Shown piece after piece: positions 42,205-54,674 of a stretch of 64,000 bases of DNA. The first letter of the stretch is position 1; every line of letters begins with the position of its first letter. Made by a program: the position numbers and the translations under genes. Below the pieces are notes generated by a model. That model was not told the DNA's origin, did no database searches, and saw only the letters and a list, made by a program, of their open reading frames with translations. The stretch comes from Toxonevra muliebris (lineage: Eukaryota; Arthropoda; Insecta; Diptera; Pallopteridae), in contig OY829330.1 of assembly GCA_963691655.1 (NCBI GenBank), positions 5,573,800 to 5,637,799 of the forward strand. The letters run 5' to 3'.

Positions 42205-42471
42205 TCGCATCCATTCATGTTGTGTGGTTCCAACAAGACGGAGAAACGTATAGCACAGCAGGCGTTACATTGGAGTTATTGCAAGAAGGACGTGATATTT
42301 CCAGAAGAGGCTATGTAGAGTGGCTGCAAAGATCGTGCGATTAAGCGCCCTTAGACTTGGAGCTACGTTGCGTCGCTGGTTTATGCCAACAAACCAACAA
42401 CAATTGCCAAACTGGAGAACAACATCATTCAAACTAGTGGTGAGATCCAGCCCGACTTATACAATAGAATC
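42205..42471 (+). pseudogene. Tc1/mariner-superfamily DDE transposase remnant
   Basis: From 42219 the frame reads VVWFQQDGETYSTAGVTLEL and on to WLQRSCD, a stop, then APLDLE. After frameshift comes LVYANKPTTIAKLENNIIQT with SGEIQPDLYNRI. The QQDG and CD..PLD motifs are the second and third catalytic positions of a Tc1/mariner-like transposase family common in insects. The first third of the protein, with the first aspartate, is missing. Only about 90 residues survive, broken by a stop and at least one frameshift. Confidence 0.75.
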
Positions 42472-42814
42472 ACACAAAAACGGTAAAGAACAAAGCAAAA
42501 ATTTTATCGTAACCAACAGTATAAGGTTTGCATTTTTTTGAGTTTGAGTTACGATAAAATAATTTTCACTTTTTTTCCTTAAATGATAAAATTTAAGATT
42601 TTTTTTTTTTAAAGACTTGAAATTCAAAAATGCAATAAAAATTCTTTTTAAATGTTCAATACAATACAATATTCTGCCGGGAAGTTATCGATTAGATTAT
42701 AGCCATTTTTCTAAATCTAAAGCGGATAATTACATCCTTAGAACTAACTAGATTTAATCGGGTACTTTCAGCTTATTTTTTCTTTTATTCAATAATTACA
42801 CTGTACAACAGCCA

Positions 42815-43515
42815 AAAAACTCAAGAGTTTTGAAAGTGGATCTTATATAATTCGAGTACGCTGAACATGATGGCGTTTTCAGTTTTTCTCTATAACGTAT
42901 AATTTTTTATAATGGGTTTAAAAAACATGCATAAAAAATTGTTTGTAGATTTTTAAACAAAATTATATTTTCACAGGTTTAAGCTTTCAGATTCGAAATT
43001 GAAACGATTAAAAAATAATAAGTTACCTTGTAGGTAATCAAATTATTAAGTAGTACTAAAATGAGCTCTAAAACATGTAAGTAAATAAATATATCATGCA
43101 ATGCATTTAAATATTTTTTCCAATGACTACAGCAGACTTTTCGACGAACACTTTAAAAAAGAGAAGTTTACTGCAAAAATTGACTGCAGAATGCTGTTAA
43201 ATAGAATCCATCCATTTGCCACTTCAGCATGCCGTTCTCAAAGCTCTTTTCATCTTTCATACCTCTTTTCTTTAATTACATTTCGACGCTTAGCAGAAAA
43301 TCGAACCTACTAAGATTGTTTAAGTTTTAACTTTACTTTGAAAATACGAGTATAATTTTGTATAAAAATCTACAAACAATTTTTTTTTTTTTTGTACGAT
43401 TTTTTTTTGAACCCATTATAAAAAAAATTATACGTTATAGAGAAAAACTGAAAACGCCATCATGTTCAACATACTTGAAATATATCCACTTTCAAAACTC
43501 TTGAGCTTTTTGTCT
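42815..43515. mobile_element. Inverted-repeat element, about 700 bp
   Basis: 42825-42960 and 43365-43505 are imperfect reverse complements. Both contain the pair AACATGATGGCGTTTTCAG / CTGAAAACGCCATCATGTT and the pair TATAACGTATAATTTTTTAT / AAATTATACGTTATAGAG. Within the roughly 400-bp interior no transposase is seen. The adjoining 43600-43765 segment recurs at 38985. Confidence 0.7.
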
Positions 43516-43599
43516 TGGTAATTTGTATAAGTGAATTCCTGATAGAACTATAAATTTTCTAAAAACAGTTTTTATGTAAAATGAAACATGTCTGAGATA

Positions 43600-43765
43600 T
43601 AAATAATCAAATATGGATTTTGTGCAAAAAAAAAGTTGTTTTCAAATTTTGGAGCTCTTGTAGCACCATTTAACCTTATTCAGTTGACCTAAAATTTAAC
43701 ACATATTATTTTTTAAGTAAAACGAACCAATCGAGGAGATCCTCTTCGGCATACCTAACTCGAAT
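43600..43765. repeat. Repeat shared in inverse with 38985-39180
   Basis: Contains TTTGGAGCTCTTGTAGCACC and AAACGAACCAATCGAGGAG, matching the other copy in reverse orientation. Confidence 0.6.
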
Positions 43766-44039
43766 TTTTTTTTCGATTAAGACAGCAAACGAGAGATATG
43801 TATTTAAAACTTTCTTCTTTTATTCAATTTTATATTTTTAAAATTGAGTGTGTATAGTAGAGTTGATCCTTAAATTGAAACATGGATTTTTGTTTTTAGG
43901 ACTTTGTCAGGTTGCCGAATCAATTGTTGGTTGCTATTTGCTGAACAACAAACACTAGATGCACTCCAGTATAAAAATGTGGAGCATGTGGATAAAACTC
44001 GAAGGTAGTAAAATAAATTTTGTCAGTGCTTGTATATAG

Positions 44040-44345
44040 CTTTCATCCCTGAGTGGCAAAGACCAAGTGGCTCCCCTGCATAATAAGCCTTCCCCTTAGA
44101 ACTCCAGCGGTTAGCCACCAAACAAAAACTCTAAGTTGGAATATCGGACTCCCTTGATGGATCCAGTTCACGGCAAGCAAACAAATCCTATTCCCTGGGT
44201 TTTGTTATGCATGGTAATGAGCTTATTGCGCTCACATTTGTACATACAGTCAACGGAAGGATACCTCCCAATCCTTTCATCCCTGGGAGGCAAAGGTCAA
44301 ATAGCTCCTCCTCATACAATAAGCCATTTTCATTTCAATTGGCAT
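44040..44345 (+). repeat. Duplicated TTTCATCCCTGRGWGGCAAAG segment
   Basis: CTTTCATCCCTGAGTGGCAA at 44040 and CTTTCATCCCTGGGAGGCAA at 44274 each precede AGGTCAA/AGACCAAG, AGCTCC and a CATA..ATAAGCC stretch. The two related copies are about 235 bp apart. No coding function is seen. Confidence 0.5.
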
Positions 44346-44679
44346 TATAATATCTTTCGCATAATAGCCAACTCTTCCTCTAAACTCTACTCCTCATAGA
44401 CTCCTCCACTTCCAAATTTTTTTTCCATGTTTTTCCCCCTTTTTATCACATTTTCATATTCATGCTCCATTATTTTATTTAGAAATCAATAACTAATACT
44501 AGTCTCTTTACAGACGAAAAAGCAAAATCTTTCGACCAAGCTCACAAGATGTCGACTGTATGATCGATTTAGCCCACTTTTTTTCAGCAAATGGGCGTGG
44601 ATACAGCAGCGCGGAAATCCAATCCAATGGCAACCTTCCACCGTACCGGAATGTACAGCTACAATGCCTACTGTTACCA

Positions 44680-45006
44680 CCGTGTTGTCACTCATCACAT
44701 CACGCTGCAAAGCCATGTTGCATCATTGAATTTATCAAACATCCGCAAGCCATCCGAGTACAGCAAGAGACATAAGCAAGCAACCGAATGTCATTGCCGC
44801 CACCGGACGTATGCAAACGTCGCCTCAAGGCGACTCATTGCTTAACACTTCGCTCTTTCTCTCTTCAATTCTGCATACGCTGTCATCATCTCTATATAAA
44901 GAAATCCGCCGGTTGGCACTTCACCTAGTTATTTAAAATTTATACCTCAATAAATTAACTTTCATTATAACGAATATTTCGTGACTCAGTATTCCTTTTT
45001 TATAAC
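44680..45006 (+). repeat. LTR-like promoter/poly(A) segment, possible solo LTR
   Basis: A stretch much less AT-rich than its surroundings has TGTTGTCACTC (44682) or TGTTGCATC (44718) as possible starts. It carries TATATAAAG at 44892 and AATAAA near 44950, with TATAACA at the end (45000-45006). This is the usual layout of a retrotransposon LTR. No internal region, primer-binding site or target duplication was found. Confidence 0.35.
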
Positions 45007-45009
45007 AAA

Positions 45010-48000
45010 AATTTTAAATTATAACTAAAAAAAGTTAAAAGAACAATAAAAAGGGCATTCAATTCGACATGCCCGAACACATATAACACAATTTGGAACT
45101 TACGCATGAAACTTGGGTTATTCCATTTTAATATATGAATGTATTTTAAAATATTGTTTACACTATTTCATATAGGTATTTACACTTTTCTTTATTTCCG
45201 CTTATTTATTTTATAAAATATGATTATCACTTTTTACATTATTATATTTTGTCATTTTAATTAACTAATTTTTTTTTACGAACACAATTTAATCTATTAC
45301 GTATTTTTAAACTCAAATCATGATTTTAAATTCATTTCTTTTAATTATTTTTTTTTTTGTATGTACAAACACAATTTATCATTTATTTTTAGATTTAAAT
45401 CATACTTTTACACCTAAATTTATTTCGTCACAAAGATATATATGTCGGTTATAGCCGTCGGTTATAGCCATCACGAAATTTAAAACAAAAACGTAATAAT
45501 TTTAGAGAAATTTAATCCAACGAATGAAGATGAGTGTTAAATCTACGGTTGAAACACAAGACTACTTTTCCACTTGTCATTTCAATGTTTCCTTGTAATC
45601 TATGTATCTCAATAAAATTGTTTATGTCGTTGCCGCTTTTCACGTGTGCTACCACCCAGCAATTGTTAAGAATTGTTTTTGACAATTCGTATAAGACAAT
45701 CACATACGATTTAAGTATTTACATACCATAAGTAAATAATTCGCGAGCGCGTGCTCTCCACAAGCTTTCGTTGGAACCTCTGCTAAGTAATTATGTTCCA
45801 CCAACAATAACAGCAACATTTATTTTAATATCATTTTGATTTTTTTGTCTGCCGTTCCTAACATTACGGCCATCGTATCCGACAAGAACGTAAACATTCA
45901 TGCATACATAAATATGTAAGTACATATACCTACATATATATATATATATATCATAATCCAATCCAATCTTAAAAATCAAAAATAACAGCTTTTTTGAACT
46001 TCAATTCAATTAAATCGAATCAACGAACATTCTGTCTGTTGTTCGAATGTTTACAAGAATGTTCCCAGCGGGAAATTATCAAAACACTATAAAATAAAGT
46101 TCAATCACATAGTTATCAGCATTAAATTTATTAAGTTTAATTTCAATTTAAAGGGACCTTCTGGTCTAGCGCCCTTGAATTTGACGAGTTTTTAGGATTT
46201 ATTTTTTAAATGAAATAATGAGCAATAGTATTTAAACTTTGGTTTTGGGGGTCTTAACTTCCCCTCCCCCGAAGTGTGAAAACTTTTTCTTAATTTTTGA
46301 TATTGATTGCCAGTGGATGGAAAAAAATTCAAAATAAAATCTATTGAACGATTTTTAAAAATTTTTTAATCGGTTTCTTTCTAAAAAGTCAAATAAAAGA
46401 AAAAATTTTGAAAAAAAATTTGAATTGAAATCGTACGAAGTTGTGCTACATGGCCAAAAACGGTATTTTCAGGGGTTTCAACCCCATTTTTCTAAAACGT
46501 GACGTAATGGGAAGTTTTTGACCTCAGATTCGTGTTCAGCATGAAAAATTCGTTCGCAAACACTAGGAACAATATTGTTTACCAAACACATGCAGGACAG
46601 TGTTATTGAATAAGCTTCAAAGTTCTTAATCTTAAAATATAATTAATTCTTTAACCCATTATTGCTCAGAGCACCCGACTCGGAAGATTTCAATGCTGTG
46701 ACTGCACGAATTTAGGGAATATATGCCAACCTCATCCGGGCTCCCCATCATTGATAATGGCCCAAATTCCCACTGATAATCATTTGAAAAAAATTAGTGT
46801 CTGACTATTTTTGGCATTTTTGATCATTTTTTTAGGTTAGGTTCATTATCAGTAATGGCAAGTCAATGAGTTATCGAAATTATGTCTTTCACGATAAAAA
46901 ATGTATTGGAATCCACATTGAATAATATTTATTTGAAAAAAATTAAATTGATTATTCTGTGAATTTTTTTTGTCATTTTCGGCCATTCTTTTTAGGTTAA
47001 AATTAAGAAAATTCGGAAACAAAAACTTTTCCTAAAGCTTTAAGACATCCACTTTTCTCCCTGGTCTGATAGGGTCCATCAAATGCAACATCGTATTTAA
47101 ACATCAGTTTCATAAAAGTTTTATATGAATATTTTCGTCGAATGAAAACCCCACCCTCCCCCCTCCCCCCCTCCCCCCCCGAAAAAAAATCCTGGCTACG
47201 GCCCTGCTACAACGCGGGTCAACTCGGAGTTTTTCTTTTTCTTACATTTTGCAAATGATTCAGTTTTTGTAAATAATATCATTTAAAGTCGAAAATAACA
47301 TCAAAACGGAAAAATTTAGTTGGCTCACATCTTCAGCAAATAGTAGCAGTTCAGTAGTAGTTCAGTAGTTAGTAGCAGTGCTGTCGTTTTGAAAATTTTA
47401 GGGGGAGGAATTCATATAAAAACAAAATATTCTTTCTTTGGAAACAAACGGTACAATATTAAGTATTTACATTGGTAAATAATAATAAAAAACAATAAAG
47501 ATTAAAAACTATAACTGCTCAAAACCGGGTATAAAAAAAATAGGAAGTTATTTGTAGTATTTTTGAACCAACTCAAACGAAGAGACCCAGTTAGAGGCAT
47601 AATTTTTTTGTAGCACTACCAACCATTACTGTATTAACAGTTACAATCAGCAAGCTTTTTCGTTTTTTGTCTTTTATTAGATTCAATTGAGAAATAATTT
47701 CTTTGGCCACTGCGCTGCTATGTAGGAAACTTAAAATAGACACAAAAAAATCTAATAAATATAAAAATTCATTACTAGTTTATTGATATTTATTAAATAT
47801 GCAAGCTTACTTTTACGCGGTTTTTTTGCTATTGATTTCAATTGTCATAGATTACAAACGTTAACGCAAAGATAAGCAAAAACTTCTGGAAATACAGTAC
47901 GAAATTTTAAATGTTGACAGTAACAAATAAAACAGTCATAGTAACGAATATTTCACAGACAGAAACGGAAATAATTTAAAAGAAAATCTGATTTATATTT

Positions 48001-49435
48001 ATTTATTATGCAACCCAAAAAGAATATCAAATAAGAGGATTTTTTCCGATTGGGGAAGACAGGAGGATTAAGATTTGAGCGGAGTACGAATACTCCAATC
48101 GGAGTACCTTCGACAGAACTAGTTAGAAGGCTAAATTTACATACCTACAAGAATTTTAGAACTTTAATCTTTTCCTGACTCTTCATAACTTTTTTAAAAT
48201 TTAAAATTGTCACATACCCTGTTCACACTGAGCCCAAATTGAGCTTCTTTCTCAATTAAAGCCGAAATTAAGTTACAATTGCTTAAACAAAATTGTGTTG
48301 CTTGCTTGTTAAATTTCGTTGAAATTTTTCTGAAATTCAAGTGCAACTCTGTTCGTCGATAACAATTTGAAGATAAATCGATGAAAAACACATTACTATC
48401 AGAAAAAAAAACTATAATATATAAAATGAGTCCCTTCTGCACTTGTCACATGATATAATAACATACTTTACATATTGTTGTTTACTTCATTAAAAAAGTT
48501 TTGGTTTTTATATTCCACAAAGTGCAAAGACCATGTGTTTTTTTTTAATTTTTCATATTCGATTTCCAACGCACTTTCTTCGCTTTTTGCAAGTCTTCAT
48601 CGTCTAATGTTGATATTCTTTTACAATTCTAATTAAGAAAGAATAAACTATACAATAAAAAATACAATAAGTAAAAACAATTTTTGATATATTCCACTAA
48701 TTCCATTGATATCTAAGTATATTTCACAAAAATTTTTGATATATAAATTACATGTTGCATACTTTTGTATTTAATGTTATTTATTTTTTAATGCAATTTT
48801 TTAACTTTTGAATTATTAGGAAATATTGTTAAAAGATATGTAAACTAAAAAAATCTATATATTCAAATGCTTTGGGTCTTTTTTTTAGTTTTAGGAAACA
48901 ATAAAAAATTAGCCAAAAGATAAAAAACGAAAAATGAACTAAAAGATATTACATTTACAACATATAGTGAAACCAGTTATTTTTATTAGGGCTGCAAATA
49001 ATTAAAGTAGCAAAAACAAACAGGCAACTATACTATGTATATAGCCCATCTTTTTTGTAGGAGAAACGACCAAAAAAAAATTCGTTGAATTTAGCACTAT
49101 GTCTACTAAATTCCATTCATATTTATCCCATAGCATCGGGAAACACAAATGTCAAATCAATCGGTTGCTTTCGATCTTCACTGTGAACGTTCCTTTCACT
49201 TGTGTCTCGCATTTGATCGAAATGGGCTAAAATTGAAATCGGAACAAAAACGGAAAAATAACTATATTATTCTAGCAATAGCTTTGTGTAATAGAAAAGG
49301 ACTTTAACTTATGAAACAATTCGAAATACAGCTCAATTGATTTTTTTCTGTTGATTCTGATAGTTTTGAAACGTACCGCAAATTTCATGTATCGTTTTTT
49401 TCACAAAAATTATTTTGTGTTTTTAGTTTGGATTA
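45010..49435. other. No gene; microsatellites and one dispersed repeat
   Basis: Contains a doubled GTCGGTTATAGCC at 45444-45470, a TA run near 45934-45950, a C-rich CCCTCCCCCC tract at 47150-47180, and the dispersed repeat at 48424-48775. Short frames (for example 45512-45703 minus) match nothing I recognise. Confidence 0.45.
48424..48775 (+). repeat. Dispersed repeat shared with 24553-24925
   Basis: Same orientation as the other copy. Shared phrases include TTGTTTACTTCATTA, CAACGCACTTTCTTCGC and CCACTAATTCCATTGATAT. Confidence 0.7.
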
Positions 49436-49441
49436 CCCAAA

Positions 49442-49622
49442 TTAACGAACACAAGGCAGAAGTGAAACTTCTTGTGAACTAAACGAAACACAAGCAAATA
49501 ACAAGCAAATGAAATTTTTCAATCGCTAAATTTTTTACTTCATGGACTTGTGTTTTTTAATTTAATTTGCTTGTGTTTCGTTTAGTTCACAAGAAGTTTC
49601 ACTTCTGCCTTTTGTTCGTTAA
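49442..49622. repeat. 58-bp near-perfect inverted repeat (hairpin)
   Basis: Arm 49442-49499 starts TTAACGAACACAAGGCAGAA and ends GAAACACAAGCAAAT. Its reverse complement lies at 49565-49622 with a single mismatch (CACAAGG versus CAAAAGG). The spacer is about 65 bp. Each arm also contains an internal small palindrome (AGAAGTGAAACTTCT). It has no coding content. Confidence 0.9.
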
Positions 49623-49624
49623 TA

Positions 49625-51160
49625 CACAAGATCACTTTTTTTTTGGGGTTATGCTAGATCAAAAATTGCAACTCTGTACCTGTAACTTCGATGACAATTC
49701 TTTTTGTGTGCGATATCTTCATGTAATTCCTTGGACATTTGTGCTATCTGTATGTGAAATGTATAACTGTCATAAACTTTAAGATGGCGACGCTACACAT
49801 TGTTCTTTCTGCCATAGGCGTGTATGTGTGTGTGCAATTAAAATGTTATATTGAATTAAAACTATTTATGAATCGTTTATTATATAGTTTGCTCGTGAAT
49901 TCAGTTACGGAATATTGATATTTAGCCCCTCATGCACATAGCTCGACAAAATTATGTCGCATTGCAAACTTACGCGCGACGTCACATCCGGTTGGTTTTA
50001 CTCTAGGACAAGAGAAAAGAAGTTTCACTTCAAAAGTTTTTTCTGAAAAATCTAACAAAAACAAAAAATGGAAACGACCTACTTTTTCGAGAACTTTGGA
50101 CCTAGGTTCTAGATACAAATGCATTTTTTGAAAATAATTCAATTTCCTCGCTGTATTGGCCATCAAACTTATGTAACGTTCGTTGAAAAAATTGTTCTTT
50201 GTGATTCGACATAAAAACATAATTTACTGTTCTCAGAAACCACTGAGCCAGGCATAGAGTAGCCAGATGTACTGATTTAGTCAGTACATGTACAAATTTT
50301 TTTGGATTTTTTTTTTTAAGTACTGATTTTAAAATTCTGTAATCGCTACGCAAACCTAGCTATTTTTGGATTTTGCATTATTTTAGTACTGAGTTTTGTA
50401 ATATTAATAACATTTTTGGTCTTTTTATTAAATTTTTATCTATTTTGAATTCTTTTAATGAAAACTAGACAGGTTTTGTAAAATTCCCAACTGTAGAAAA
50501 AATTTAAATTTTTTTCAATTCCACTGAAAGAACTTTCCTTAATGAGTTTAGAAAGTGAGCTTATAATCAAAAATAAAAATCTATATATATCTGGAAAATG
50601 TACTGATTTTTGTATTTAATTCAAGTCCAAGACATTGATTTTTTAGTTACGTCAATGATGTGTTTTAGAAAGTAGTCTAACTTAATGAAAAGAATAAAAT
50701 AAATGAATATTACATACATTTAATCTGATTTTATGACCTTCTTGGCCGAAAAAACCTTAAAAATATGAAATTTTTCATGTTTTTCGCACCAAAGCTACTA
50801 CTGATACGACGCGACCATAGACTAAAGCAGCAACTTCAAAATGAAAAAAGTCGCTTAAAATCACCAACCCAGGAAAACTGAGAAATTACTTTTCTATATA
50901 CAACCAAAGCTTTCAGAAAAACTTAGTTTCATCACTCGAAAAAACCCGAAATGCTCTACAGTGTTAGAAATAGTGGTATGCAAAATACACCCCGCGCTAG
51001 TGACGGCAGAGCACTACAATGTGGTATTGCAAGACTGGTTTTTGGAAACCAGTGAAAAATAAACAGAACGATGATATTTTCAATAAATATTTGTTTTTTT
51101 TTCACCTTCTAGCAATTTTTAGTTTTTTATTGCATCATATTTTCTTGTTTCTCAAAATAA
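49625..51160. other. No gene seen
   Basis: AT-rich. GTACTGATTTT-type phrases recur near 50270-50330 and 50600. Short minus-strand frames at 49930-50353 are not recognisable. Confidence 0.4.
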
Positions 51161-51167
51161 AATCGCT

Positions 51168-51560
51168 ATGTAACGTTAAAGACCGGACATTTTGGATCTT
51201 AGAATGGCAAGAGAAATATTTTTTTGGTATTATTTTGATTTCAGCAGTTTATTTGATCCCTCATATTTAATATAGTGCCTTAGTTTAGGTTTTTTCATTG
51301 ATACTTTCGCTAATTTTTTTCAAAATGTAGAGCTACCTCGAAACTCACTTCCAAAAAATGTAACGTTAAAGACCACATAAAACTGGTTATATCTTCGAAA
51401 CGACAAAAGTTAACAAAAAAGCTGTTGACATGAAATGTGAGCCTTAAGGCCTACTTATTTTCATGTCTATGTAAAAAAAAATTAGTTTCATGGGATATTT
51501 TTGATATATTTGCAAAAATATGCGTACGATTGTAACGTTAAAAACCAAAAAATTGGCCAT
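51168..51560 (+). repeat. TGTAACGTTAAAGACC repeated three times
   Basis: The 16-mer occurs at about 51169 and 51358 and, with one change (TGTAACGTTAAAAACC), at about 51530. Spacings are about 189 and 172 bp, with little conservation between. Possibly a very decayed tandem repeat. Confidence 0.55.
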
Positions 51561-52693
51561 ATTGTTATGTTCATATACTAAAAATTATTCGTAGTTAATG
51601 AAAATGGCAGAGAATGTTTTATTATATATCCCTTTCAAACCCCATTTTGATTTTTCTTCCTAGCTTGTTTGGTTTTCGAGTAATTTAATTTTACCTATAG
51701 GAATCCAAAGTAGAAAATTTGCAATTTTTTAAATCTTGAATATCTCAAAAACTATGACGTATACGAAAAAATTACTTGATACCATTTATTTTAGGACTTA
51801 CTCAAGCTTTTTTTTTTGTAGTAAGTAATTTTTTGATAACTCTAACGGTTAACCAGTTAATAATAAAGAAGGCTTTTTTCACCAAAGGTTGAGAGGGTCG
51901 CTCTGCAAACCCAGAGCAAATTTTTGTGTTTTTTCCATATATTATACCCCCACTAACAATTACTGAAGAAAAATCTTAGATAAGATTTTTTATGAACTTT
52001 TGGTGCATTTTTTACTCTACCGACTGGACTAATTGGGTTACAGCAATATTGCACAAAATGGACACTTACGCCGTTTCCTATGAAATATTCGCTATCACAG
52101 ATATCTCATTTCTTTTTGTATTTCTTATCACTACCGTGAATTTGACGGGTTTCAAATTTTAGATTTATTTTAGGGGGAAGACCACCGTGACGGGTCAAAA
52201 ATTAAAGTTTCTTAAGTTTATATATTCAAAAATATGTGTACAAAATTTCAAGTCAAAATTCCAAAAATTGCTTGAGTTACAGCCATTTTAGTGACAGTAA
52301 GTAGACTGAAAACTTAATGGACTGAAAACTTTAAACTCGTTTTTCTCGAAACGACTTTTTTCGAATTGGTCGATAATTCGATCAAATATTAACCGATTTT
52401 CACTTTTTGTTTTTTACTATTTTTTAAGTTCTTTTGAAACCAAAAAAAAGGATCAAAAACATAAAAAAATTCATTGAATAGCAAATTTGACTAAAGATTG
52501 TAAAATTCATTCATTAATACAAAAAAAATTATTTATATATACGCTAACAAAACTTGTAACAATTTTTCCAATCGCAACTAACAAAGAACATTTATGTATA
52601 TAACAAGCAAACATGGAAACTAAACATTAAAGTGCAGATATTTGGAATTCTAAAATTTGTTTAACATTACAGTGAAAAAAAAAAACCAAATAA

Positions 52694-53356
52694 TTACACT
52701 AATTTGTTAACTTTCAGTCTCAGCAATTTTTCGCAATTGCTGTTGCAAAGTGAACCACGATGAGGTGTATGAATGAGCGCAGCAAATGAAAATAATCTCT
52801 CCACCTCAGCTGACGATGGTAAAGGTGTATTATATTTTATGTACGCCTTCTTAATAAGTGGATACCGATTTAGCATATTGGTAGATAAAGACTTATCTGC
52901 AATATATGCTAAGTATTCATCCTCAAACGGTTCTTCATTAGGGCTGGACATTAGTGGCTCATCTGGAAAACAGTTTTGCACATGCAGTGTTGTGCACAAA
53001 ATTTGCAAAGTAAAAGGAAAAGTAAAAAAATTGGACTGCACAATCTTCCTGCAGGTCGCTATCTTGGGATGTGCTTAAGTTTGTGGAATATTCGTCACAA
53101 ACTATTTTTTTACTAAATCACTGATCTTACTAACTTTCGAAGTGATGAAAGATGGATCAAGAGCTTCAATCCATTTCAGCTTCGCTTGTGGACAAAGAAC
53201 CGAAGCGAAAATTGAATCATTTATTTCTTCTTTTAATTTAAAGTAACAATCAAATCATTTTCCCAAAGCTTCCTCTAACAAATCAACTGCTCTAGATAAG
53301 AGTGGGATCTTCCACAGAATCGTCACATGAGAAATCACTGAGTTCTTCAGACATAT
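52694..53356 (-). pseudogene. hAT transposase, internally deleted
   Basis: On the minus strand a protein begins MSEELSDFSCDDSVEDPTLI at about 53356 (an acidic N-terminus), then stops. Further on in other frames come AKLKWIEALDPSFITSKVSK and, in the frame from 53041, LNRYPLIKKAYIKYNTPLPS followed by AEVERLFSFAALIHTPHRGS and CEKLLRLKVNK. The last part is the hAT C-terminal dimerisation domain (P.S...ER.FS...). The DNA-binding and catalytic parts are deleted, so only head and tail remain over about 660 bp, typical of a non-autonomous derivative. Terminal repeats were not identified. Confidence 0.8.
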
Positions 53357-53399
53357 TTATTTAAACGTAAAAAATATTTCGCGCACTTGTCATCAATGT

Positions 53400-54670
53400 C
53401 TTGTTCACTTGTACAATAATTTGGTATAGAGACAAGATTTATAATGATAATAAGCCAGGCAATTTAACAGTTTTCCCTTGTTTACTATGATCATCCGCTC
53501 AAAGAAAAAATTTACGGTCTCATTGCTTTTAATGGCAGGAAAAGAAACAACAAATGGTAACATTATATTTACTCTACTTCTCGGCATATATAAAAATAAA
53601 TCTATGTATAGTTTACCGGGAAATAACTGATAGTGGCGCGAAGCATCAAAGTAGCAGAAATTCAACGAAAGTATTTATTTCGAGCGACTCCTTGTAATGC
53701 TGAAACTCGTTCGATAATATAACGGATTAGTGTTTTGATTGATTTTATTTGTTGTTGGCATTTTTGCTTCTGATTTTGTCTGATTACATAGGCCAACAAA
53801 TTAATTGTTTATCCTTGATACATGTCACGCTTAGATCTTGTAGAAATGATTTCGAGTGACTTCAAAAGACTTCTAATGAATTCGACTAAATTTAGTTGAA
53901 GACTGCAGTCAAAAGATTTCCAAATGATTTCAAAAATATGATTTAAAATATGAATAATTATTCGCCGATGGCAATATGATTAAGAATAATTTTTTTACAT
54001 TCTTAATCAATGAAAACAAAAAAAGAATACAATCATTTTGGTAACAATATCAAATGATTTTTAGTCGCAAATGATTGCATTCTTTTACAGCTCTGCTTTC
54101 CCCATCATGATGAATTTTAGTCATTAATTGATATGAATATTTTTTTCAATTCATTTTCTGACGCGTTTCGGTAAAAATAAGTTTGTAATTTTGTCCGTAA
54201 ATCTGGTGTTATATAAATAAAATTTATTCACAAAAAAAAAATAAAATGACATAAATTTAGTTATTTGTACAATTTTTATTGATTTAAAGAAAAATAAGAG
54301 AGCAAAATTAGTAAAGTAAAGGCTAAAATAATAAGGCGCACGAAAACATCAGGGTCATTTTGAAATTGTAATTTGTGAGCAAAGTATTAAAAAAAAACAT
54401 TTTTGATAGTATATTCTTAGGCTTAGGTATATATTTTAATTATTTGAGCTTTTTTGGAAGCTAATTCATGCCAAACAGCGAGACGGTGGATCTAGTGGAA
54501 TTTGTGAAGATGTTATCATATAAATAAAAAACTTCGGTGGGCAAAAATATTTCATTTCTTCGTATCGAAATAAAAGTTCAATATGAATAACATAGAATAT
54601 ACAAAGGGCTTGGTACCCTTTCCCCCTGGCTACGAACCACCATTACTTTGTTTATATATAATAATAATAC
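53400..54670. other. No gene seen
   Basis: AT-rich. The minus-strand frame at 53405-53665 is unrecognised. Confidence 0.4.
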
Positions 54671-54674
54671 AGCA

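Noticed and set aside
44136..44845. Several 70-90-codon frames on both strands
   Set aside because: They overlap antisense to one another, and no family resemblance is seen. The region looks like repeat or LTR sequence.
45512..45731. 63-65-codon frames on both strands
   Set aside because: No motif recognised, and they are mutually antisense. The composition is not convincing enough to call a gene.
47150..47180. Possible quadruplex-type regulatory element in the C-rich tract
   Set aside because: It lies in anonymous AT-rich DNA without a nearby gene. A simple low-complexity tract explains it.
49442..49622. microRNA precursor
   Set aside because: The 58-bp almost perfectly paired arms are too long and too perfect for an animal pre-miRNA. 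A MITE or siRNA hairpin is more likely.
49930..50353. Two overlapping minus-strand frames (83 and 96 codons)
   Set aside because: Neither matches a known family. They may be a degraded repeat, but nothing can be supported.
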